A DNA stretch of 64,000 nucleotides from NCBI GenBank assembly GCA_023053545.1, contig JAKZAN010000089.1, positions 1 through 64,000 of the forward strand. The letters are read 5' to 3'. The translations under genes and the position numbers were made by a program. The stretch comes from Lepidurus packardi (lineage: Eukaryota; Arthropoda; Branchiopoda; Notostraca; Triopsidae). Under the pieces are notes generated by a model. That model made no database searches, had not been told where the DNA came from, and was given only the letters and a program-made list of their open reading frames with translations. This document shows, piece after piece, positions 1 through 12,100 of the stretch (positions are counted from its first letter, which is position 1; every line of letters begins with the position of its first letter).

Positions 1-152
1 CCCCAACCCCAACCCCAACCCCAACCCCAACCCCCAACCCCAACCCCAACCCCAACCCCAACCCCAACCCCAACCCCAACCCCAACCCCAACCCCAACCC
101 CAACCCCAACCCCAACCCCAACCCCCAACCCCAACCCCAACCCCCCCAACCC
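1..152. repeat. Left telomere, (CCCCAA)n
   Basis: Tandem CCCCAA units fill the first ~152 bases, so the window begins at a natural chromosome end with the C-rich strand running 5'->3' inward. The complementary strand is the G4T2 telomere of oligohymenophorean ciliates. A few units are longer: a five-C unit at 31-37, another near 122-128, and a seven-C unit at 141-149 next to the junction with unique sequence. The junction is at about 150-153. Confidence 0.97.
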
Positions 153-980
153 GAACAGGATAGATAGTTAAACCACTAAGACACATCCCAAACAATCTCA
201 ACAAGGTCCTATGGTCACTATACGCTATCCGGTGCGCTGACCATCAAATGGCATGCATCACTACCACACATTTACGATAAAATCATGGACTCGATATTAA
301 CATACCACAACTCTTACTTAGGTTCCAAAACGAAAGAAAACGACTAGAGACAAAACATCGATTGGAGGAAGCAAGAACAATGGCCCTGAACTTACGATCG
401 TAAAATCGACCCAGGCTCGGCAGACCAAGAAGACAACAAGCATCGCAAGCAATAAACTGATAGCAACCAGATGAGAAAGCGAATAATAAGAAGTAGCGAC
501 CTCAAATGATAGATAGATATATATTTTTTAGTCTTTATCCTAACTCCTCGAGGAATATATAAAACAGGAGTGTAGAGAGTGCTGAGTGAGTACTCAGGGA
601 CTCCATTCGTGTTACTGGTCCTATAGCTACAGTATTTTATTATCACATTTACGAGAAGAAATCCTCAGAGGCTGTGTTTCATCATTCTTCAGTATCCTTT
701 TGTTTTAGGTAACAACAGTATTCGAGGATCGACACGGTCATAAGCAGGTCGCATGTCATTAACAATAAGGATGTTTCTTTTCCGATAAAAAACGTATGCG
801 AGTACGCTAATTTCTACCTACTATATACTGATACCGCCTTTAACAAATAACAATGATTTTTTGAGAATACACTATAGGATATAGCTAGTAGAGCCATAAA
901 ATATATGTATGTGTAAAAAAGATGGCTCATGCATTATAATATATACTCCCAATATTCAACAACAACAAAATACTTAACTA
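153..980. other. Subtelomeric stretch, mostly without recognisable genes
   Basis: No gene could be supported here. A plus-strand frame is open from about 170 to a TGA near 385 and would read a short protein-like segment with an internal ATG at about 287. It has no recognisable domain and could be a gene remnant or chance. The rest (about 400-980) is AT-rich with short AT/TA runs and holds nothing I can name. Confidence 0.5.
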
Positions 981-1829
981 ATGCACATGAATGACCTTAT
1001 GAATCCTTCTTTTGGCATTCAATCGTTACACGGATAGTCATCCCTTAAGCAAGAATACGCACAAACTATCCGCAATGCTTTAGAGGCAACCAGCAACGCA
1101 CCAGATATTATGCAGAATCTCAAACTACTTAAATGTTATCTATGTGAGAAGACCTTTCGTAAAAAATCAAAACTGTAAAGGCACATAAAGGAGACTCACT
1201 AAAACATAAAAAAATTTATCTGCAGTCAATGTGGCAAGTCATTTAAACGCAAATACCACCTCGACAGGCACAATCTTTCACACACAAATTAGAAAGCTCT
1301 CCAATGTAGTCAATGTGTGATGTCATTCAACATCAAACACCATCTTGATAGACACATCAAGCTCGTCCATAATAAATAGATGTTTAAGTGTTCTTTATGT
1401 TTGATGGAGTACCGGAAAAAGAAAAGCTTGGCTAAACATTTAAAAACACATGAGGTCGAAAAGACTTCTATTTAACGAGCAAAGACGCAAGCTCTAAATG
1501 AAGGCCACTCAAAAACGAAGAGAATACGGAAGTTGAGATCTGAAAAAGCAGAAATCATGTTGTACATTTGCAATATATGCGAGGAGTCTTTTACAAAACG
1601 TTGCTCACTTATGCGCCATATCCGCCGAAATCATCATAAGATGTATCGATAGGGCTCTGCGAAGATCGAAGATACTAATCATACATTCCTAATGCCGTGC
1701 ATAGGATAGTAGGAAAAGAAATAGTCTATAAATCTGATTGATGGAAACAGCCAGGCAGATCAAGGGAAGGTCTACTGCGACGATGAAGACATTCTAGTCG
1801 AAGATGATAATAATTTGTTTGAGGCTTGA
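981..1829 (+). CDS. C2H2 zinc-finger protein (5 fingers)
   Basis: A single open frame of 282 codons runs from ATG 981 to TGA 1827-1829 when TAA/TAG are read as Glu. It holds five classical C-x2-C...H-x3-5-H fingers: about residues 53-75, 82-103, 111-133, 140-161 and 196-218. The order is a short N-terminal tail, four clustered fingers, a basic linker, finger five, and an acidic tail. In the linkers before fingers 2, 3 and 4 a TAA or TAG codon sits at or next to the Glu of the TGEKP consensus, which both supports the frame and argues that UAR is Glu here. The role is presumably nucleic-acid binding; the target is unknown. It is the most telomere-proximal convincing gene. Confidence 0.85.
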
Positions 1830-2574
1830 TGTTAGATATGCTAATGTATTTTCAGCTACCTGATGATCCAACGAATCTAGTGTAACAGTAGCAACGACTA
1901 ATTCCTATTGTTAATCAGTATTTTTAAGATATTCGGGAGAGAAATAAATCGCCAACTTTTAAAGTTATTGTTTGGAGAGAAGATTAGTTAAGATCTATTA
2001 TTCTGACATTAGTTAATGATATTTATAAATTCATTAGCAAATTTCTCAAAATGGATTCATATCCATCTGCAATCTATTTTTTATCATCCGTAAAGATAAG
2101 TAGATCTGGCCTGGGCTTTACAAACGAGAATCAATATAAGCTAAAACCAAATTAGTAGCACAGAATACTCAAAAGAATAAGATTATGCATTGATTATTGA
2201 TACTGTAGGTGAGATAGCTAAAAATCGCTTATAAAGTTATTATAAAATCAATTCAAAACTAATAGGCTTCAAAAATAGATCATCACAATTGGATAGAAAT
2301 TATTAGATACAGTAAGGTGCTAATGATATATATTTCTGATATTTTCATTTGAATGAATTCCTCATGTTAGTTGCCTCAAGGACAGGTATTTAACACGTAT
2401 AATAAACCATAAATTATCTCATCTTAATAATCACAACGCTTATCCCGATTCTGATAGGTAAAAGCCCGCTGAAACATTTGAAGTCGAGACTTAACAACTT
2501 TCCATCCCTTCGTAAACCTAATAAAATAATTTCGTATCATACTAAATCACAAGAACAATCGCTCATATTCTAAA
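1830..2574. other. AT-rich intergenic region
   Basis: About 745 bp between the zinc-finger gene and the SLC44-like gene. The composition is AT-rich, with no open frame of convincing length or similarity on either strand. It presumably holds the 3' region of the zinc-finger gene and the promoter of the transporter. I see no repeat or RNA gene. Confidence 0.5.
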
Positions 2575-4266
2575 ATGGCAGAGAAGATGATACTACACAG
2601 CACCAAACTTACACCCTTTAATTTCAGAGATGGACCTTCTAAGACCAGGACTTTAACTGACTTGTGGTGTGCCCTCATATACATGACACTTCTATTAACT
2701 GTCTTTGTTCTCGGGTTTATCTTCGTCAATTCTGGAGTTGAGAGTTATTAGAAGCCTTTTGACTACGATCATTAACCATGTTCTAGCGACTTTCCGATCC
2801 TATATATGCCTAATCCGACGACTTTTGAAAGTACTTGCATAAAAAACTGTCCTAAAATTGCGGGAGTTCCTCTTCAGTGTCGACCCAATTCCAGGTTTCC
2901 GGGCTGCCCAAACTCCGTTTCTGGATTACGATATGATGGAGTACAATAAATATGTACGCTACAGACCGTTTTGTCAAGTCATAAAATTAACCAAGGACTA
3001 TTCAGATTGTTCTTCAATGCGCTGCTAAAGAGTCGAAAATAAATAACAATCACAACATCTATTGCGATAGCTGTTTCACTGGTATTGTTGCTTGGTACAT
3101 TACTATTTCCTAGGCTTTTACCTTTTATCTTTGTGATGCTCCTAGAAATCTTACTGGTTCTAATTGCAGCTGGATCTTTTTACCGTTACTTCCTTGGGAA
3201 ACTCCCTTTTGTTGATTAAAACTTGAAAGTAGGGTTCGAAGGCAACAACCCATCACTCTATATCGCACTAGGCTTTAGTGTTGCAGCTCTTGTTGGTGTA
3301 TGGCTTCTAACTCGTAAATTTAAGAAAATTCACTATATAGTTGCAATCCTCAAAATAGCATCGGCGTGTTTCAGAGAAAATGTTTCTATTATGATAATAT
3401 CGTTCCTTTTGTCTGCTCTGTCGATCGTCTCAATATATATAAATTTCTTTTTGCTGTACACTGCTCAGTCTCTTGGATAAGTAGATCATAATAAGCACGG
3501 GCCTTTTGATCAGTTCAAGGTATCTCCTTCGAGCCATGTGTTCTCAATCTTCATAATAATTGAATGTATCTGGACTCATGGGGTTCTTATCGCGCTGTCA
3601 AATCTTGTATTTTAATCAATTGCAGTTCACTGGTATTTCAATGAAAGGATTCAAGGAACCAATTATAATAGACTTGAAAACTCATTTTAAACATTCGGTC
3701 TACTTTTCTGGCACTTTGGAACTATTGCAAAAGGAACTATACTGGCATATCTTCCTTAAAGAATCTTAAACTGGTCCATTTATTGTTATGCCGAAACCAT
3801 CTTACAGTCTCTACCATTTCGGGAAGCCAATGAGAGCGTATTTTATTTACGCAAAAGATGCAAGAACAACCTCCCTCAACTATACATGTTAGGAAGATTC
3901 TACGTGAATTCTGCAAAGGGTTTTATTTGGCTGCTTTCAGTATTAGTCGGATACTTTTTGCTTATACGATCTTAAGCAGAATACTTTACGCCTATAATCA
4001 ATCTCATGGCTCCCTTATTGGTAAAAATCCATTCTTTATAATCCATTAATAATTGATACTTTTTAAACGTTTAGGCTATCGCTTTTATTACGGCAGAGAT
4101 CGCAACCTACTTCATGGACTGTACCGGAACCTTGGGGGATACTATTGTTCTTATGTATACGGCTGATCTAGAAATTGAAAGACACGGATTTGGAGGTATG
4201 TAACCATTCTCATGTCCTCATAAAATACGCGGACTTTTGGAAGAACCTACTTAAGGAGTAATGTGA
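2575..4266 (+). CDS. Choline transporter-like protein (SLC44/CTL family)
   Basis: Two exons, 2575-4020 and 4075-4266, with a 54-nt GTA...TAG intron, encode 545 aa. The layout matches CTL proteins: one N-terminal membrane segment (about residues 28-46), a Cys-rich extracellular loop with the CTL-like sequence CIKNCP, then many membrane segments. A stretch reading FWHFGTIAKGT matches the conserved H-x-G-(S/T) region, and the C-terminus has the family's D-T-x-x-L-x-Y-x-x-D-x-E pattern (DTIVLMYTADLEIE). Members transport choline or ethanolamine at the plasma membrane or organelles; the substrate here is inferred only. TGA 4264-4266 ends it. Confidence 0.85.
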
Positions 4267-4415
4267 TGATTTAGTAGCAAGTGGCCACACTTATATAGGA
4301 TTATAGGAGGGATTTTTGAAACAATTATAGAATCCATTTATGAGAGGCAGTTATTCGTTAATTCATTAGATGAATATTATATTAAACATCACAGTACTAA
4401 GAAAAAGCAATAAGC

Positions 4416-5594
4416 ATGAGCATGTTGGTAAAGGAGGCATTTCTCACAAGAATCCAATCCCCCCAAAAACCCTCTGATGAGCTCGCCAACTGTATCATCA
4501 ACCGTCAACGCAAACTCTTCCACGATAACATAATATCGTCGTCTAAACTCTAATGTGTCTCCAAAATATAAAAAAGATTCGTTTGGCTCCTCAACATAAA
4601 CCTTGATAAGCACCAGTCAGCCCTTCGCTAACATCAAAATAATACAGACAACAATGAAAAAATGATTTCATAATGGAAAAGTGAACTACTTGATAGCAGA
4701 CCTATCAATAGACGAGTTCAAAATTTTGTACCAAGATCTTATGCTCGCCAATTTCACAGACTTAGACTAGACTCAGATGGGAAAATATAATTTCATCAGT
4801 AAAGAATAGCTACAGAGTCGATTAAAGAACCGTTATCTCAATAATTTCCCATGAAGACGGAAGGGGTGACAGCTTCTCACGCAGAAGAAATTCTTTAAAT
4901 GCCTAAACTAGAAGATATAATTCTACTAAATCCTTTTCAAAACGGACGACAGTATAGAAAAGCAGACTTGAATGCATCAATCCCTATGAATTAGAATGGA
5001 TAAGCACGACCCAGACTGAGCAAAACCACGAACACAAGCCGTTAAATGAAAGGACAGGAAAAAACATGTGGCAGAAGACTATAAAGTGCAATACTAAACC
5101 TCCCCATGCCACCCAAGATGCCAGCCCCAAAAAGCCATAAGAGCCTAAGTGATAATACAGTGTACACAAACAACATAAAGAAGAAAAAGTAAAGTGCAGT
5201 GAGGATGAAGAAAAGGAACAAATAGAATCACAATACAGGCGAGAGTATCGATAGTGATTTCAACGTAAAACAATAATGGTTGAAGACACAAAAAATAAAG
5301 ATACATCCAGAAGGTATGGCTAAGACGCAGAAGCACCGGCAACAGTTTCGAGAACTAAGTCACAATCAGAATAGTTTGGTCCCAGGCTTCACAGAATGTA
5401 AGTATGTTCGTTATCCTCATCGAAATCATACGCAGACTGATTTCAGAAGCACAAGTTTGCACTATAGAGGGAAGGATCATTAATATAGTAAGGCTCGAAA
5501 AATGCACAAGACGAAAGAGTGCGAAGAGTTTGAGTTGAAGCCTTGGAACAATTCGCCTGTAAACAATGCCCAAGACTTTGATGAGCTCTATTGA
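4416..5594 (+). CDS. Hypothetical basic, low-complexity protein
   Basis: A single open frame from ATG 4416 to TGA 5592-5594 (392 aa), with an in-frame TGA just upstream of the ATG. UAR codons read as Glu are spread throughout. The protein is rich in Lys, Asn, Gln and Ser with no membrane segment and no domain I recognise; the C-terminal half is strongly basic and probably disordered. It follows the SLC44-like gene by about 150 bp on the same strand. A shorter competing frame that ends at about 4856 lies inside it and was judged a shadow. Confidence 0.6.
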
Positions 5595-5815
5595 TGTTGA
5601 CTACGATTTAATGGTAACTAAATAGTATAGGAGATTGGAAGCAATAAATCATTTAATACCATAATTTTAGTTATCCTTTTTATTTAAATCAATAAGAATA
5701 GTTAAGGATGATCTAACTATGTAAACGAATTTTCCAATCGAGGGTTTTAGTTTATAAGTATCTTATTATATACTAAACTTCCTCAATTATCAAAGCCACT
5801 TTTCTCCCACTCAAT

Positions 5816-7300
5816 ATGTCCCACAAGAAACCCCTATCTCCTAGTCATATTGGCAACAAGGGCATCTTCGAAACAATCAAGCATATCCCCGCCCCACTTA
5901 CAGCCAGTCAGAAACGAGCCATCCTGTTCTCCAAAAAGCATACAACCATGACTATTATCGATTCTTCAAAACAACTGACCTAAGAAGACTCCCATAACTT
6001 AGAGGAAAGGGTGCTCGATCTTGAAATATAGATTTAAAATATTCAGAATGATATTTATCTTTTACATCATGCTGCCGAAAAAGCGATCACCGAGAAAGAA
6101 TAGACCATAGAGTTTCTCCATGTTAAGTTCAAAAAAATACTGAACTATGATTTCGATCGTCATATGCAGACACACTTGGTCCATTGTGCGCTTTCAAAAG
6201 TACTTTAAACTCGAAGACAATAACTTGAGGATGTCTTGGAGTAATCTGATCTGACAAAATATTAGCTGGATAAGCTGCGAATTCAGTGCCTGAAAGAGGC
6301 ACAGAAGAGACATACTTCTATAAACTATCTTAGATCGGAGATTGAGACCTAGTACCATAAAATACATGACCTGCGATCCAGGTAGTTTGATCTGAAACAT
6401 AAAATTTATAAACTCACAAAAAGCAATCAGAAAAATTTGACCTAACGAAAATATAGAGTGATAGAGAGGCCACTTTGGGCTAGCCAGTCGAGCCAACTAA
6501 GAACGAATTAGAATGAAAATATTATGGGCTTCTAGAAAAGTAACTAGAAAACAGCTGCGACCTCTCTCAATAAAAGAAATGAAAATAGATATGTGCTAAA
6601 AAAACTCCAAGCATAAATCACTAATTACCAATAATAGCACTAAGCACAAAAGAAATAGTTGGGCCAATATTATCGACAGCTACTCAATATCGTCAAAAAT
6701 GCCTACGAGAAGCGGACCAGACACTTGCACAAGCTAGGAAGGACATGCTATCTTTCTAACTAAAACAGCCACTATACCGATCGTGGTCGGTCTTCTCACC
6801 TCCAGACCACATCATTTAGGGCTCATCTTTCTTCGAAGATTATCTGTAGCGTACTTAATTTTCAATGGTAAAAAGGGTAGCGATTCAGTTCTACTTCACC
6901 CTCAAAGAACACTACACAGAAGATCAGTCAAAAATAAATAATTTAGCAGTAGAATTCACAGATTATGATTTCAAAAGAAATATCTAGTGAATTGAGAAAC
7001 CAGGAAGCTCACCCTCCAATGCTTTCTTCAGGTACTCCAATGCATCAAAATAATCCTATGCATAAAATCTTAATGATTCCTCGGATTCCTCTGGGAGAAA
7101 TGGGTATTCATCATAAACCATAGCCGAGTATTCGGATTGGAGTCGTATAGGATAATAATGTTTCTAAGGAATGCCAAACAGGCCCCAGTTTATTTAGCCA
7201 AGGTGATGAACGAGATAGGACAGATTTAGTGAAGCTATATACTGGTGGGGCGTGTGTGGGTTTTGTGATTTTTGTACTATGGGGGAATGCTTGTTCGTGA
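5816..7300 (+). CDS. Coiled-coil protein, unknown function
   Basis: Open frame from ATG 5816 to TGA 7298-7300, 494 codons, no intron needed. Residues about 60-330 have long heptad-like runs rich in Leu, Glu, Lys and Gln, as in ciliate cytoskeletal coiled-coil proteins. The C-terminal third is Ser/Pro/Met-rich and probably disordered, and the last ~20 residues turn hydrophobic, which may mean the true end or a splice site is slightly different. No family is recognised. Confidence 0.65.
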
Positions 7301-7484
7301 TAAGTTCTATGTATGTGTATTCAAATATGTAGTTATATAAATGTAGATTTGGCTGCTTTAAAGAGAGTTTCTAATAGTCATCAATTTAGAAAACTGTCCA
7401 TTATAGACTAGATAATTTGGAAGCTTTCCAAGCCAAGTCAATTAAATATTACAAAACAAACATACGTCCAGAACAACAGTCTCA

Positions 7485-9080
7485 ATGGATAGGTTGCAAG
7501 ACAATCATGTTGCTTGTTTCTTCAAACAACTACTAAATAATGAACTTGCCCTCAACCGAATATCCCAGCTTTTCACCTTTCCCCACGCACAGATACAATC
7601 CTTCTTCTAAATCATCGCTCAATCAGCTTAGCTAATCTGTCCACAACATCTGAGATAGTACCTCTCTCCCCTACTTCCGAATATCGATCATGGGCAGCTC
7701 TTTTATCATCTTTTCAGAAGAATGGATTCCCAAAGACGAGGAAGACTTTCGCACTCTGACCTCTACAGATTTATTCATCAGCATCCTTTTCTACATCGCC
7801 GAGTCGTCTTCTAACATCAGCCCATGAATCCAACTATTCTCCCGAAGCACTTCCTTAAATTATGCACTAGTGTGACCGAAGCTTTCCAGACCGCCAAGGT
7901 TGCTCTCTTGAAGTTAAAATAGGCTAACCAGAACAGAGGAATTAATGCTGTAAATATTTACAATCGTATCTCAAAATGGAAGTTAGGGTACTTGACCACT
8001 ATCGAGCTAGCAAAATTCATGGAATAAAATAATTTTCCTATAACATAAGAGGATAGTAGAGCTTTAGCCCGAGCACTTCGTTTGGGTCGTGATGGAGATT
8101 TTACGAGGATCAATCTCTAGGTACTTTGCTAGACCTTTTAAGACTTTGGGGATGATTGTGGGGTATACTAAGGTTACAGAGTGTGTGAAGAAGAGACAGA
8201 ACAACATAGATACTTAATGTAAGCCGAAAAAGAGAGCAGAAGGCATTGTTAATAAAAAAACATCATAATGAAGAATAAGAGCTAAATTTTTTAGAAATAG
8301 ATTAAGGAATAAAAACTAGTCCTTAAAAAATAAATAGAACTTCTTCAACAGAAGAAAACTATGAAGCAAAAAGAAATCTTACAATAGGAAATCTCAAGGA
8401 GAAAACAACTGCAATAGGAGAAGTAGATCAGGAGAGATGTGTAGGCGCAGCAGCAATTCATACTCGAGTAGCAAATGGCGTGTTGTTAGGACAGGCAAAG
8501 GCAACTCCAGGCTTCATTAAGACTGTAAGACCAAAAGCACCGAAGATAAATCCTCAAAAGATAAATCGACCTCAACAGTCTTGAACTATAGAACATCAGA
8601 AACCGAATTCAGAATGAAAAGCAAGAAATTTAAAGATTTCAATACAAGACTAAGACTAATCTCAGTAAGTTAGTCAGCCAAAACTATCGTCAAACTGAAC
8701 TGTAGCTAGAGCAGATGAGGTACGCGAACGATTTCTTGAGGATGTGTAGATCTATCGATTAAGCTACAAACCCTTCTTCTCAGATCTCTCCGAAGGCTAT
8801 CAATGGAGAGTTTGAAATCAGACTTCAACTTTAAAGACAGAACTACAACTAAAGACTTTTCCAGGAGCGACTCGATAGAGAACTGTTAATGGCTAAGTAC
8901 TCAAAAGCGACTTGGTAGAACAAGGGTTTAAACGAAATTGACATCATCGCGCAGAATAGAAGTAAGTCGTCTAAACTATTTGACAAAGTATGGCTTCAAG
9001 ACAGCAGAAGCACAGCATACCGAGAGAGCTTTGGAAATATGAATGAAGGTTATAAGGCTTAAGTAGGAGAATACCATTGA
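7485..9080 (+). CDS. EF-hand-like plus coiled-coil protein
   Basis: Open frame from ATG 7485 to TGA 9078-9080, 531 aa. The first ~230 residues are helical; about residues 75-95 hold a degenerate EF-hand-like loop (D-S-Q-R-R-G-R-L) and about 205-225 a second weak one (G-R-D-G-D-F). Both lack several calcium ligands, so binding is doubtful. From about residue 250 on it is a long Gln/Lys/Glu-rich coiled coil with many UAR codons. The gene converges on the IP3 receptor gene, ending ~90 bp from that gene's stop. Function unknown; a cytoskeletal or ciliary scaffold is plausible. Confidence 0.65.
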
Positions 9081-9169
9081 ACGGGAGCACTGCTATTGAT
9101 CAGGTAAGAGTATAACTCAACCAACCAAGATACAAATTCTTTTTTATGTAAAAAAATGCAAAATATCCT

Positions 9170-12100
9170 TCAATCGGCATTGATCTTTTCAGAAACAAGC
9201 TCCAAAAGCTTATTAGCATTTATTTCCTCTTCGTCGAACTATGTGGGGATCCATTAGAATTTATCTGATTTCTTTTGTCGTGCGATCTCGTATTCGATTC
9301 CCGTATATGCAGTTATCGGTTTCTGACTCAGGGTATATAGGTAGTAAAGATAATTGTTCTTGATATGGACCTGCGTTGTGTGTCTCACTAAGACGTTGGA
9401 GTCACTTATGCCATTTAGTCCGTCCTACGCTTTAGATTTTTTCTAAAGCGCCGCCTTGGAAACCCCGCATATGAAACACTTGTTATCTCGATCAGCGTCG
9501 ATTGTCTTTTTATTGTCACGCAGCTCGGCAAAAGTATCGATCATGATACCTGATACAATATTCGAAAACAATAGCTCCATGACCACCGCATAGAAGAGGT
9601 CTGTAAAATATCTGCCGAAACGTATGTCGTAGTCAGTTGTTCCCACTACTCCTGAAGTGTACAAAGACATAATACAGTCGCTGAGTACATCGCATTTCTC
9701 ATCTGTTTCTTCATAGATGAAAGGAAGGTACAGATCGAACTAAATTGACATCAAGTTGAAGACGAAGATAAAAGCCAGAATCAAAAGAGACACAATAAAG
9801 AGCTGTCGCATATTTCTGGTAATAGCTTCGATGACATTTTTTAGAGTTTCATTACGCGACTGAAAGATTAAGGAAAATGCAATAAGGTGGATGTGCTTAC
9901 TATGTAGTCGAAAGCGAGAAGTGAGTAGAACTCATATCCTAAAATATATCCAACCAATGACACACCGATGAAGAACAAACAGTTGATGATATCTGGCTAG
10001 TGACGAAATATACTTTTGGAACAGTCCCAATAGTCTTGCACATCGAAGTTCTCATCTGCATCTATTTTTCTCAACAGTTTCGCTGTTCTAGCCGCCTATT
10101 CTTGGTCAGTTGTCACACTCTGCATATACCTTTCGACTGAAAGTCTATATCTTAGAGTCACCCAAATGAAGCTGTAGTAAAGCGAACTAAACAACTGGAC
10201 CACACTCATTATACGTAGGATTCCATTTACTAACGGCATATTGATCATTTTTACAATTTATTTTTTGTTGTTGTTCATAGCGAAAGAAACTTGGCAGAAA
10301 ATTACGAAAAGGACTTAGATGACTAGGGTCAGAAACATGATGCGGTTATGAAGTTGGTCGAGAGTAGCCGAAGAAGCCCCAATACGATTCTGAACTTTGT
10401 AGTTCCAACTCATCTCACTATTTACTTCTGCAGATCGGGAGATAAAATCCGTAATCTTATCAATATGGGTGTCCCTTTTAATATTCTCATCCATGAGAAG
10501 CTCGGTTTAGTGACTCACTGAGAATATCGGGAGTTTTGGAAAGTAAAGGAACTGAGGCTTCTTCTGATTAACAACTTCGATGTGAAGCAAATAGTTATCG
10601 CAGATGTTCCGAATGGCCAACTCGGTCTCTGTTGCTTTGGGTTATACAATGTCAGTCACTTCAATGGGTGAAATCGACGACTTTCCATTTAACCCTCTGT
10701 ATCGAGCTTCTTGGATCACCTATTCTAGGAGCGTCTCTTTTCTCTAATCAAGAGATTTTTGATGGAGTGATAATTTCTTGATGAGGCTGAAAAGATTAAA
10801 CAGAGAATTTAGTTTCTGCTTCGTCTTCAGGTTCAGATCATTGGTAATATCTTCGCTCATAAGTACAAAGAGAGTGGCATCTGAAATGTCCTTCATCCGT
10901 GGGCACTCTCTATAAACTTCATTCAGACTATCGAGGGTTTTCTTCAGATGTTACATTATTTTGTATAAGTATTTCGCATCAAGAGATGTCAACAAAGAAC
11001 TGTAGATGTCGTCAGTATTTCCCTCAAGCAGACTAAGCCCTACTTCAACAACGAAGTCCAAAAGGTACGATAAAGAATCGGCTCGTGTATGGTCTTTTTC
11101 AGTATTTTACATATATTCCCGTATATCTTTAAAGATGCTGGTACTGCAAAGTTGGACTTGGTTCTGAGTGCATGGGATTTGAGTGACTTCAATGAAGAAC
11201 TAGGCAAGATTCTTAATAAGCTTATCTTGGCCAGGGTGAGTACTCGGATTATCGAGCAATGCTTTAAAAACTTTGACTGTCTCAGCGAGAAAGTTAACTG
11301 TGTTGTATTTGGGTTGCCCTCCTTCGTTTTTCTGCTAGCGCAGGAAGTCTTTCAAGGCAATATTATTATTTTCGCATAACAACTGAAGAAATTTATAGAC
11401 TTTACGCAGACATCGAATTCTAATATCGATCTATCTTTTGTTTTATTTATGACACACCTCTTCTGGTTTACTCTGCTACATCATTCCTTGGCTATAGAAA
11501 CAGTAGGTGTCAATGCTAGTATAGGGGGTTGTGTCCACCGGAGAGTCGGGACATTTAAATTTACCATTATTTATCTAGTTTCTAAGCTATCGAGTGAAGT
11601 TCAAAAGCTGTAAAATGACTTGGTTATCCGAATCCTGCATCAAAATCTTCAAAATGGCATCTTGACATTATGTATTACCATTGTAAAGGAACTTTATGCC
11701 GACCTCAAAAGTCTCCTCTAGCAACTAGTAATCATTAGTTTCGGTTTTGAGTATGGACAAAATCATTTAATGGAACTTAAGATTTTTAAACTCGTTTTGG
11801 ACGTTTTTGAGATGTACCTTCTCCGCCTCAGTTTGGAACATATATTTCCAAGGTTTTCTCGTATTATTAATCTTGTCATTGACCTTCTTCTAGAAGATGA
11901 GGCGCAGAAACCGTATAGACTTGATTTTGGTATCTGTTGACATATAGTCTGGGCTCTTCTTAACTAGTCTTACTATTTGTTCCAGAAATTTATTTTATGA
12001 TATTATTGGAGGATTTTATTGACTTGGAGTTTCGGGCATGGGTTAAGTTTACGTAGACGATTTACTTGTTTACTCGTTGATCTTACAACAAATTTAGACA

